Below, one piece after another: positions 1-6,058 of a stretch of DNA of 7,605 nt. Position 1 is the stretch's first letter. Each line of letters starts with the position of its first letter. The stretch spans positions 1,996-9,600 of the forward strand of contig JAHFEC010000041.1 in the NCBI GenBank assembly GCA_023248665.1, given 5' to 3'. The translations under genes and the position numbers were made by a program. Source of the DNA: Microcaldota archaeon. GTDB lineage: Archaea > Micrarchaeota > Micrarchaeia > Anstonellales > Anstonellaceae. The notes under the pieces were generated by a model that saw nothing but the letters and a program-made list of their open reading frames with translations, did no database searches and had not been told where the DNA came from.

Positions 1-273
1 TGAACGATAATCGTCTATTATGAGGCGGTGAGTTATGTATCTGCCCCGCATCCCAGCAGCTATATAGTATTGTGGGGACAGCATAAAAGAGACATACAAA
101 ACAAATGGTTTTTTCGTAAGATACTTTTTAGCGTCGTGCTCTTTTATTGGAAAACTCCATGCACGAACACGAAAACCTTGGTGATTAATATTCTCAATGG
201 CCGTATCAGCTGTACCTCCGTGCGATCCGAGAAGTGCGATTTCCATCGAATTATTTGAATCATTCTTTTCCAT
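1..273 (-). CDS. Partial hypothetical protein, N-terminal 91 residues, runs off the left edge
   Basis: An open frame of 91 codons starts at ATG 273-271 and reaches position 1 without a stop; the C-terminus lies outside the window. The start is well supported: GGAGG sits 7 bases upstream (285-281) and a TATA-like box lies further up (327-318). The protein begins MEKNDSNNSMEIALLGSHGG, then seems to alternate short hydrophobic strands (EIALLGS, FVLYVSFML, HRLIIDD) with helices, like the start of a small Rossmann- or flavodoxin-like alpha/beta domain. I do not recognise the family. A TIR-like or nucleoside-deoxyribosyltransferase-like fold is conceivable from the pattern, but no catalytic motif is visible. 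The gene is much poorer in GC than those to its right. The frame on the opposite strand (28-258) is its exact antisense in the same codon phase and has no comparable start signal, so I treat it as a shadow. Confidence 0.7.
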   Translation of the reverse strand, partial: MEKNDSNNSMEIALLGSHGGTADTAIENINHQGFRVRAWSFPIKEHDAKKYLTKKPFVLYVSFMLSPQYYIAAGMRGRYITHRLIIDDYRS

Positions 274-280
274 ATTTATC

Positions 281-285
281 CCTCC
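281..285 (-). promoter_or_regulatory. Shine-Dalgarno site GGAGG of the left-edge gene
   Basis: The minus strand reads GGAGG, then 7 bases, then ATG at 273. This is optimal spacing and fixes the start of the partial gene at 273 rather than at the second in-frame ATG, nine codons further in. Confidence 0.7.
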
Positions 286-317
286 AGAAAATTCTAATCT
301 CTTATTGATGAGTGAAA

Positions 318-327
318 CTTTATAATA
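318..327 (-). promoter_or_regulatory. TATA-like box for the left-edge gene
   Basis: The minus strand reads TATTATAAAG about 49 bases upstream of the ATG at 273. An archaeal start about 25 bases downstream would fall near 297, leaving a roughly 24-base leader that contains the GGAGG site. The box is nearly symmetric: the plus strand reads GTGAAAC followed by TTTATAATA, which resembles a BRE plus TATA pair firing the other way, antisense to the methyltransferase. The box overlaps the left arm of the 17-bp inverted repeat, so a protein bound there could affect this promoter. This is inferred from sequence only. Confidence 0.4.
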
Positions 328-385
328 CAATGCATTATGCTTTATTTTGTTTTTTTTATGGATGAAATATAATGCATTGTATTAT
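322..385. repeat. Perfect 17-bp inverted repeat around an A/T-rich loop
   Basis: ATAATACAATGCATTAT at 322-338 recurs as its exact reverse complement at 369-385, separated by 30 bases that include a run of eight T on the plus strand. Each arm also contains the self-palindrome AATGCATT. The right arm ends 2 bases before the stop codon of the methyltransferase; the left arm overlaps the TATA-like box of the left-edge gene. Possible roles are a transcript-end hairpin for the methyltransferase mRNA, a paired operator, or the ends of a small mobile-element remnant. A simple intrinsic terminator is unlikely, because no T-run follows the hairpin on the minus strand. Confidence 0.85.
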
Positions 386-387
386 GG

Positions 388-1338
388 TTATTTAGGATAC
401 AAAGAACCTTTTAGTTTATTTTTCCTCGCACATATCTGGATGATTGGGCCGGACGATTCGTCCTCGACTTCGAATCCGCAGGCGCGCAAGGTTTTGGCAA
501 GCCCCTTGGCATCCACTTGGCTTTTGACAAAAACCATGGCCGGGTGATGGGACTGGATGGGCGCATTTGTGATGAGAAGGGTGCCGCCCTCGCGCAAGAT
601 TCGGCGGATGGAGAGGAATAGGGGGCGATGGCTTTTTTCCGGAAGGTAGGAAAGGATGGAATTGAGCGTCACGGAATCGAAAGAGGCGGGCGAAAAAGCG
701 CGAAGGCTCGCCGGATGGCCGAGCGGCGTTATCACAATTTTCTTTTTTGCCGTTTTGTTTTTGGCGAGGGCGATTTTCGAGATGTCGGCCGCCGTGTGCA
801 CCGGGATGTAGGAGAAGGAGCCGGCGCCCAAATCAAGGATTTTGCCGTGCGAATGAAAGGCGAGCCAGTCCGCCACATTGAGGCGCGCGGGCTGGAAGGA
901 GTCGAAATGATCCCAGAAGGAGGGGATGGGGGCGCGGGAATACGGAATGCGATATCGGCGCGAGAACCCGGACCAGTACGGGTACGCTTTCTCACCGGCA
1001 TAAAGAAGCTTGAGCATGTCCATGAGCGCGGCGGGCGGCAAGGTGCCCTTTTCCATCGGCTGGCCGGAAGCGGCCCGCATGTTCTGCCGGATGATGAACA
1101 GGTTGATGGATTCCCAGAGCCAGAGCAGGCGCTCGGCCTTTTTCTTTTCCCCCGAATGGCAATAGGATGAGCACGCCCTTACAATTTCGTCGCGCAGGGC
1201 GTCGCGCGCGGATGAAGAGTAGAGGTTGAAGGGATATTTCTTGTGCCCTAGGATGCCGTGCCAGAAGAAGGCGAGGTCGGCGCAAAAAGCGGAGGACGAA
1301 CGGGCGATGCCGCGGTGGATTTGGAGTGGGGATTTCAT
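388..1338 (-). CDS. Class I SAM-dependent methyltransferase, substrate unknown
   Basis: A 316-residue protein with a C-terminal Rossmann-type methyltransferase domain (about 145-305). Motif I is ILDLGAGS (167-174), which binds S-adenosylmethionine. The acidic residue after strand 2 is D185 in AADISKIAL. The motif IV region is FDSVTLNSILSYLPE (220-234), and LREGGTLLIT (248-257) is the typical post-motif III hairpin of Methyltransf_11-type enzymes. Residues 1-140 are mostly helical and basic/aromatic, match no family I know, and probably carry substrate specificity. I see no signal peptide or membrane segment, so it is likely cytoplasmic. The ATG start lies 17 bases after the stop of the HerA-like gene, with GGAG overlapping that stop but at long spacing, so the two are probably cotranscribed. 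The family covers small molecules, lipids, protein and RNA, so the substrate cannot be named. Confidence 0.85.
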   Translation of the reverse strand: MKSPLQIHRGIARSSSAFCADLAFFWHGILGHKKYPFNLYSSSARDALRDEIVRACSSYCHSGEKKKAERLLWLWESINLFIIRQNMRAASGQPMEKGTLPPAALMDMLKLLYAGEKAYPYWSGFSRRYRIPYSRAPIPSFWDHFDSFQPARLNVADWLAFHSHGKILDLGAGSFSYIPVHTAADISKIALAKNKTAKKKIVITPLGHPASLRAFSPASFDSVTLNSILSYLPEKSHRPLFLSIRRILREGGTLLITNAPIQSHHPAMVFVKSQVDAKGLAKTLRACGFEVEDESSGPIIQICARKNKLKGSLYPK

Positions 1339-1356
1339 TTTCGCAACGCCCCGCTC

Positions 1357-2973
1357 CTAAAGAAACGCCTCGATCTCGTCGTTCTTGAGCTGCATCTTCT
1401 CCTCATAATCCTGCGCGATCTTTTCGAGCGACTGGCCGCGCTCGGCGCTGTGGCTCCTTCTTTTGCGCACGGAGACGAAGACCGGCGCGCCCACCGCCTC
1501 GCCCAGCACGAGCGCCTCGCCCACGCGCAGGGTGGTGATGGAGTCGAGCATGTGCGAGTCGATGCCTTCGCAGGATTCGCCGATGTGCTTGAGGTCGAAG
1601 GGGTTGGTGATGCGCAATATGATATTCGAATTGCATTGGCTTAGGGCCGTGGTGGACAGTTGCACGGGCCTTTGCGAGATGAGGCACAAGGAAGCGCCGA
1701 ACTTGCGCCCCTCGCGCGCAAGAGTTTCGATTATCGGTTTTGCCAGCGCGTTGTGCTTGTCGGCCTTCTCGCGCGCGAAATTGTGCGCCTCCTCGACCAG
1801 CATGAGGTATGGCGGGATGGTGCCTTTCTTTCTCTGCCGGAAGAGCTTGCGCCCGTAATAGGCCACGATCATCTGCTTTTTTCGCAAATTGTCCACGCCC
1901 GAGAGGTCGAACACCACGAGCTTGCCGGGCTTGAGCGAATCGGCCGGCTTGAAGGAGTCCGAGCGGCCGATGAGACGAAGATATCGAAGCTCCTCCAGCG
2001 CCTCGAGCAGCGGCCCGCGCACGTTCTCCTTCTTGTTCAGCGAGGGGTCGTTGCGGATCTTGTCGACAAGCTCCTCGAGGCTCTCGGGCTGGTGCGTCTC
2101 CTTGACGCGCTTTTTCAATTCCGAGAAATGGGAATCCAGCGCCCGGCGGGCCACGGCCGACATGGCCGACCATTCGGCCAGCTGGCCGGCATTGAGGTGG
2201 TGCAGGCCGATGCGGATCTTCGCGCAGTCCACCACCTCGACCTTGGAGCGGTACTGCGAATCCTTGAAGCCCACGTATTCGCCGTGGTTGTCGATGGCCA
2301 CCACGCAGATGCGACCGCTTTTCTCGGGCCGGTCGAGCAGCTCCTCGATAAGCACGCCGGCCAGGTAGGATTTGCCGGAGCCTGACATGGCCAGAATGGC
2401 CAGATGCTTTTGCAGCAGGCGGCCCAAGGATACCTTGACGGACAGGGTGTGGTGAGCGAGGGTGCCCAGTTCGAGGCCGTCCGGCACGATGCCCAAGAAG
2501 GATTTGAGCTGCTCTTCCGTGGCATTGGACACCGGCGCGCCCGGCGCGACCGGGACGGCGCAGCGGCCCAGATGGCTGCCGTTGAGCACGCCGTGCACGC
2601 GCACCGAGGCGACCATGTATTCCCATTCGTTGGTGGGAAACTGGCTGGTGAGCACGCCGAGGCGCTCGTATTCGGCCACGCTTTCCGCGCGCTCGAAATA
2701 GCGGTTCGCGCGCGAGATTTCCGTGACCGAGCCGAGCACCGGGCCGGCATTGGCACCCACCTGCACGAACTGGCCTTTTCTCACGCCGTCTCCCTGGATG
2801 ACGAAATGAAATTCGGTGGTGTTCGGCCCTTCCATGGTGGAGATGACCGTGCCGACCACCGGAGCGCCGGAAGGATGAGTGGAAGAGGCGCCGGCTGGAG
2901 AGGAGCGGGTGGGGGCGTGGGCCGGCGAGGCCGAAATGGCCGCGGCGGCATCCTCTTTTTTCTCGTCGGGCAT
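1357..2973 (-). CDS. HerA-like hexameric DNA translocase/ATPase
   Basis: A 538-residue protein, close to the roughly 500 residues usual for archaeal HerA. Residues 1-36 are an Ala/Pro/Ser-rich, probably disordered tail. Residues 37-140 resemble the HAS-barrel of HerA (VVGTVISTMEGPNTTEFHF). Walker A is MSGSGKS (196-202), Walker B is YLMLVEEAHNF (389-399) with the E394-E395 pair, and ISQRP (432-436) carries the conserved Gln; NIILRITNPFD (450-460) fits the arginine-finger segment of the FtsK/HerA class. In archaea HerA pumps DNA and works with the NurA nuclease and Mre11-Rad50 in end resection. None of those partners is here, so this may be an orphan HerA or a paralogue with another role. The ATG start has a TATA-like box about 26 bases upstream, suggesting a leaderless mRNA. 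A methyltransferase gene follows 17 bases downstream. I leave the symbol blank because paralogues are common. Confidence 0.9.
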   Translation of the reverse strand: MPDEKKEDAAAAISASPAHAPTRSSPAGASSTHPSGAPVVGTVISTMEGPNTTEFHFVIQGDGVRKGQFVQVGANAGPVLGSVTEISRANRYFERAESVAEYERLGVLTSQFPTNEWEYMVASVRVHGVLNGSHLGRCAVPVAPGAPVSNATEEQLKSFLGIVPDGLELGTLAHHTLSVKVSLGRLLQKHLAILAMSGSGKSYLAGVLIEELLDRPEKSGRICVVAIDNHGEYVGFKDSQYRSKVEVVDCAKIRIGLHHLNAGQLAEWSAMSAVARRALDSHFSELKKRVKETHQPESLEELVDKIRNDPSLNKKENVRGPLLEALEELRYLRLIGRSDSFKPADSLKPGKLVVFDLSGVDNLRKKQMIVAYYGRKLFRQRKKGTIPPYLMLVEEAHNFAREKADKHNALAKPIIETLAREGRKFGASLCLISQRPVQLSTTALSQCNSNIILRITNPFDLKHIGESCEGIDSHMLDSITTLRVGEALVLGEAVGAPVFVSVRKRRSHSAERGQSLEKIAQDYEEKMQLKNDEIEAFL

Positions 2974-2995
2974 GAAAATAGAAGGGAGGGGAAAG

Positions 2996-3003
2996 TTAAA
3001 AAA
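2996..3003 (-). promoter_or_regulatory. TATA-like box of the HerA-like gene
   Basis: The minus strand reads TTTTTTAA centred about 26 bases upstream of the ATG at 2973. That would put the transcription start at or next to the start codon, as in a leaderless archaeal transcript. There is no clear purine-rich BRE before it. The long CT-rich stretch between box and start lacks a Shine-Dalgarno site, which fits leaderless initiation. Confidence 0.4.
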
Positions 3004-3029
3004 CGAGGAGAAGGCGGCTTTCCGGGCGG

Positions 3030-3057
3030 AAAAAAGAGATGAGGGGATCGTCCCTCA
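3030..3057 (-). terminator. Hairpin plus T-run terminator of the TPR/PPR gene
   Basis: The plus strand TGAGGGGATCGTCCCTCA (3040-3057) forms a 6-bp stem TGAGGG/CCCTCA with a short loop. Read on the minus strand it is followed by TCTC and six T (3035-3030). It lies about 35 bases after the stop of the helical-repeat gene and just before the promoter region of the HerA-like gene, so it separates the two transcription units. Confidence 0.6.
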
Positions 3058-3075
3058 ATGATGCAGAAGCTATCG

Positions 3076-3112
3076 GTCCTTGGGCTTCCCCTTAGTCCTT
3101 GGATTTCCCTAG
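3076..3112. repeat. Imperfect 19-bp tandem repeat at the 3' end of the TPR/PPR gene
   Basis: GTCCTTGGGCTTCCCCTTA (3076-3094) is followed directly by GTCCTTGGATTTCCCTAG (3095-3112). On the coding strand the second unit encodes the tail LGKSKD plus stop. The first unit read one base out of frame would encode KGKPKDR plus stop. This looks like a short tail duplication with a one-base shift. Confidence 0.6.
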
Positions 3113-4093
3113 TTTGCGGAGGGCAGTAACGGTATCGAACTTGAGGCCTTCATTGAGATTGTTTGATTCGAGGAGGTTCTTCAGATAAGACTGAATCTCC
3201 GTTTGCTCGCTTGAAGACAAGGATCTGGTATCGGATGAGAAAACCAGCCCACATATAATTCGTGCATAGTGCTCGGATTGGGAAGATACGCTCGAATAGA
3301 GCTGACGGAAAGACGCATGCGCCAAATCGGATTGACCCGTGTCTTTGAGCACGTAAGCGCGCAAGGTTCTTGCCAGGACATAATCGGCGTTTGAGTAATC
3401 GACTGGAAGACGGAGTAGGAGCGCATTCAGTCCGACGAGGGCTTCGTCTCGGCGGCCCATCTTTCTCAAGACATCGAACCGAACAAGCTGGAGGGGGAGC
3501 GAATCTCTCGCATCGACTGGCAGGGTCTCGATGAAATCCAAGGCTTCGTCGTAGCGGCTATTGTTGTAGTAACCGTATGCCATCGCACGGTGGGAGACGG
3601 TATTGGCTTGGCTGCCAAGTTGGATGTAGACGGATTCGGCTTCTTTGAGCTTTCCGGCCTTTGCGTAGGCGTCCAGCATGGAATTGTGGGAGACGGTATT
3701 GGCTTTGTCTCCAAGCTTGTTGTAGTAGATATTTTCGGCTTCTTTGAGCTTTCCGGCCTTTGCGTAGGCGTCCAGCATGGAATTGTGGATAAAGATGTTG
3801 GCAACTCCATGTTTGAGGGCACCACGATATTCTTCTTCTGCATAATCAATGCGTCTCATGCGCGAGAAGCATTGGATGATTTTTGAGATGGCGAATTGAT
3901 TCTTTGGATCCGAAACGAGGATCGTGTCAAGGTATTCGACCGCGGTGGCGTAATCCTTGCGCTTGAAGCAACCCGTGGCTTTGGCCATGAGCATTTTGGC
4001 GTTGTCCTGGCCAGTTTTGTTGGATTGGAAATCGCTTCGATAAGAGCTTGGTTTCTGGGAAGATGGATTATGTTGGGGGGAGTGGAAGAGCAT
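3092..4093 (-). CDS. TPR/PPR-like helical repeat protein
   Basis: A 333-residue protein made mostly of helix-turn-helix repeats of 32-34 residues. A TPR-like unit at about 35-68 (FKRKDYATAVEYLDTILVSDP) is followed by a unit around 70-97, then three units of 32-33 residues from about 98: two share the identical 18-mer HNSMLDAYAKAGKLKEAE (103-120 and 136-153), and a diverged one starts near 163 (TVSHRAMAYGYYNNSRYDEAL). More degenerate units continue to about 265. The NSMLDAYAKAGKLKEA pattern with 32-residue spacing resembles short PPR motifs of eukaryotic organelle RNA-binding proteins as much as TPR. The role is therefore protein scaffold or RNA binding; I cannot choose from sequence alone. 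There is no signal peptide or membrane segment. The gene has its own promoter candidates and terminator, and is poorer in GC than both neighbours, so it may have been acquired. Confidence 0.85.
   Translation of the reverse strand: MLFHSPQHNPSSQKPSSYRSDFQSNKTGQDNAKMLMAKATGCFKRKDYATAVEYLDTILVSDPKNQFAISKIIQCFSRMRRIDYAEEEYRGALKHGVANIFIHNSMLDAYAKAGKLKEAENIYYNKLGDKANTVSHNSMLDAYAKAGKLKEAESVYIQLGSQANTVSHRAMAYGYYNNSRYDEALDFIETLPVDARDSLPLQLVRFDVLRKMGRRDEALVGLNALLLRLPVDYSNADYVLARTLRAYVLKDTGQSDLAHASFRQLYSSVSSQSEHYARIICGLVFSSDTRSLSSSEQTEIQSYLKNLLESNNLNEGLKFDTVTALRKLGKSKD
3590..3788 (-). repeat. Intragenic tandem repeat with a 55-bp identical core
   Basis: Positions 3635-3689 and 3734-3788 are identical over 55 bases, offset by 99 bases (33 codons). 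A second shared block, starting GTGGGAGACGGTATTGGCTT on the plus strand, occurs at 3590 and 3686, offset by 96 bases (32 codons). Identity includes silent positions, so this is a recent repeat duplication or gene conversion, in contrast to the diverged outer repeats of the same protein. Confidence 0.9.
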
Positions 4094-4115
4094 AAACCTA
4101 TTAGCCAGTTCAGTC

Positions 4116-4158
4116 TTTTAAACGTGTCTTTTGATAGTTTGAAGTGGAATTATTATAA
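4116..4158 (-). promoter_or_regulatory. Two candidate TATA boxes for the TPR/PPR gene
   Basis: The minus strand has TTATAATAA (4158-4150), which would give a leader of roughly 35 bases, and GTTTAAAA (4123-4116), centred 26 bases before the ATG at 4093, which would give a leaderless mRNA like that proposed for the HerA-like gene. No good Shine-Dalgarno site precedes the ATG, slightly favouring the nearer box. Which one is used cannot be decided here. Confidence 0.4.
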
Positions 4159-4159
4159 C

Positions 4160-4173
4160 AAAAATCTGAAAAA
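4160..4173 (-). terminator. T-rich terminator after the LonB-like/DsbA-like operon
   Basis: The minus strand reads T5-CAGA-T5 beginning about 10 bases after the stop of the DsbA-like gene. Paired T-runs without a hairpin are the usual archaeal termination signal. The element lies directly upstream of the TATA-like box of the next gene. Confidence 0.45.
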
Positions 4174-4183
4174 CACGGAATGC

Positions 4184-6049
4184 TCAGCCACCGGATGACG
4201 CGGCATTGGCATTCGCCAATTCCTCCTTGATGACCTGCTTGAAATCCTCGTAGGGCCGCGTGCCGACGAGCATGCGGCCGTTGATGAAAAAGGTCGGCGT
4301 GGCATACACGCCAGACGAATTGCCCTCGGCCTGCATGGCATCAAGCGAGGCGTATTTCTCCTGCGTGGCAAAGCACTGTCGGAAGGCGCCCATGTCAAGG
4401 CCCAGCGCCTGCGCCTTGGCCTTGAGGCTCGCGTCATCGACTTTCGAATCGCTAAAAATCGCGTCGCGGTATTCCCAGAACTGGCCCTGGTCGGCCGCGC
4501 ACTCGGCCGCCGAATCGGCCTGCTTGGACGGCGGGTTGACGATGTAAGGCAGATACACCTCGTTGATTTGGCCGGCGTAGTCGGCGAGCGCCTTCTGCAT
4601 GAGCGGCTCGGCCTGCTTGGTAAAAGGGCAGAGGTAATCGCCGAATTCGACGATAGTCAGGGTGGCGTTGGGCGCGCCGCGCACCGGGCGGCCGCCGATG
4701 TTGATGGACGGGCGGGGCGGCGGCTCCGGCTGGGCCGGATAAAGCGGGACCAGAAATTCGAGGCGCGTGGGCGAATAGTAGTTGTAGAGCAGGCCGGACG
4801 GGGTGGAAAATCCGGGCGAGATGTCGTTGGACAGGAGGCCCGGCACCGGCGAGGCGTGGCCGAAGAGCTGGACCCACTGGAGCGAGCGGTTGCTTGTGTT
4901 GGAGCAGTCGCGGCAATAGAAGCGCGAATAGTCCGTGTCCGCCATGATCCGGCCGAGCGGCTCGCCGTCCAGCGAATCCGGGATGGAGAGGCGGCCCGAG
5001 TCGATGAATTGGGAGGGGGCCCAGGCGGTGCGGTTTAGGTAGCCGATGAAAAAGCCGGACACGCGCCCGTTGGAGTAATGGGGGAAGCCGGAGGCGGGCA
5101 CGGGAAGCGTGCGGTTGTTCAACGGGGCATCGTACTGGCCCGAGGGCAGGATGTAGAATTCGCGGGCCCTCCCTTCTTGGAACGTGAAGGCGCCGGCGAT
5201 GGAGCTGGAGACGTGCACCGCGGATTGGCGCGAGAGCAGGCTGGAATTTTGCGGCGAGGGGAGGAGGAATTTGTTGATTTCAAGAAGAAGGAAATCATGC
5301 TGGCCCACCGCCGGCGGGGCGGGGGGGTTGGAGAGGAGGCGGGGGCAGATGCGGATGGTGAGCTGGGTGCCCGGCCCCACGGAGAAATTTCGGTAGGTGA
5401 CATAATAGCGGCTGGAATTGTCGCCGATGAGCGCGTAATACGCGGTGCCGGGCCGGAGGGCGAATTCGGTTTGTGGCGCGTAGTCCGAAGTGAGGTTCTC
5501 GCCCTCTTGCGCGAGGCCGACGAGCATGGAATCGAGCGGACGGCCGCTTTGCGCGTCGTAAAATTCGAAGGAGACGATGGCGCGGTCTTGGGAGATATTG
5601 GAGATGTGGGTGCCGGAATAGGCGCACGGCTCGTCGAACGCGTGCGGGGGGGCGGAGGCGAACGGCGGGGTGGAGAGGTTGGAGATGGGGATGATTGAGG
5701 CCGATGTGTTTGGAGACAGGCTCGTTGATAATGGATTTGCCGAGCCCGCGGCGCCGGGCGCGGACGGGGCGGAATTCCCGCCAAGTTGAGAAGACGATGG
5801 AGGCCGAGAAGGCGCGGCCCCGCTGGGAAGCGGGATCAGGCTGAACTGGCACGAGCCGGTGGCGAACGAGCAGGAGTAGTTGATGCCCGGCGCATACATG
5901 CCGGACACGAGCGAAGATAGGTATTGCTGGGCGCAGAAGGAGCGGCATTCGTCGGCGTTCTGCGGATGGACGGTCGAATAGGCGAAGGCGCCCGCCATGA
6001 AAAGGAACAAAGCCAAGAGGGACATGGACGGCTTGCCCAAAGAGACCAC
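4184..6049 (-). CDS. Exported DsbA-family thioredoxin-fold protein with single active-site Cys
   Basis: A 621-residue protein from GTG 6049. Residues 1-9 carry a Lys, 10-23 are hydrophobic (SLLALFLFMAGAFA), and a signal-peptidase-like site follows AFA, so it acts outside the membrane or stays anchored. Residues 35-67 contain four Cys; 73-137 is a Ser/Pro/Ala-rich linker; about 142-235 looks like a beta-sandwich bounded by Cys; 379/382 form a CRDC pair. The C-terminal DsbA/Thioredoxin_4 domain (about 449-621) has VEFGDYLCPFTKQAEP with C474 but Thr477 in place of the second Cys, the helical insert AAECAADQGQFWEYRDAIF, and cis-Pro585 in ATPTFFING. Fourteen N-x-S/T sequons suggest a glycoprotein. 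The usual role would be thiol-disulfide exchange; with one Cys, reductive or isomerase-like chemistry or mere binding is more likely. I chose GTG because GGTGAT ends 3 bases before it; TTG 6040 and ATG 6025 are alternatives. The frame upstream to ATG 6133 only overlaps the preceding gene. Confidence 0.85.
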   Translation of the reverse strand: MVSLGKPSMSLLALFLFMAGAFAYSTVHPQNADECRSFCAQQYLSSLVSGMYAPGINYSCSFATGSCQFSLIPLPSGAAPSRPPSSSQLGGNSAPSAPGAAGSANPLSTSLSPNTSASIIPISNLSTPPFASAPPHAFDEPCAYSGTHISNISQDRAIVSFEFYDAQSGRPLDSMLVGLAQEGENLTSDYAPQTEFALRPGTAYYALIGDNSSRYYVTYRNFSVGPGTQLTIRICPRLLSNPPAPPAVGQHDFLLLEINKFLLPSPQNSSLLSRQSAVHVSSSIAGAFTFQEGRAREFYILPSGQYDAPLNNRTLPVPASGFPHYSNGRVSGFFIGYLNRTAWAPSQFIDSGRLSIPDSLDGEPLGRIMADTDYSRFYCRDCSNTSNRSLQWVQLFGHASPVPGLLSNDISPGFSTPSGLLYNYYSPTRLEFLVPLYPAQPEPPPRPSINIGGRPVRGAPNATLTIVEFGDYLCPFTKQAEPLMQKALADYAGQINEVYLPYIVNPPSKQADSAAECAADQGQFWEYRDAIFSDSKVDDASLKAKAQALGLDMGAFRQCFATQEKYASLDAMQAEGNSSGVYATPTFFINGRMLVGTRPYEDFKQVIKEELANANAASSGG

Positions 6050-6052
6050 CCC

Positions 6053-6058
6053 ATCACC
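6053..6058 (-). promoter_or_regulatory. Ribosome-binding site GGTGAT across the operon junction
   Basis: GGTGAT complements the archaeal 16S 3' end and spans the TGA stop of the LonB-like gene (6056-6054). It ends 3 bases before GTG 6049, the spacing expected when the motif is the 3' half of GGAGGTGAT. It supports GTG 6049 as the start of the DsbA-like gene and translational coupling of the two genes. Confidence 0.55.

Noticed and set aside
28..258. Plus-strand frame of 76 codons at the left edge
   Set aside because: It is the exact antisense of the minus-strand frame that has a GGAGG site and promoter; it has only a GTG start and no visible ribosome-binding site.
1339..1356. Strong Shine-Dalgarno site for the methyltransferase
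   Set aside because: GGAG overlaps the upstream stop but lies 15 bases from the ATG, too far to count as a firm site.
1403..2626. Minus-strand open frame of 407 codons inside the HerA-like gene
   Set aside because: It is out of frame with the HerA motifs, and its Arg/Gly/Ala-rich product resembles no protein.
3590..3788. CRISPR-like direct repeats
   Set aside because: There are only two copies of the identical 55-bp unit, both in frame within a protein of helical repeats; the spacing matches protein repeat length, not spacers.
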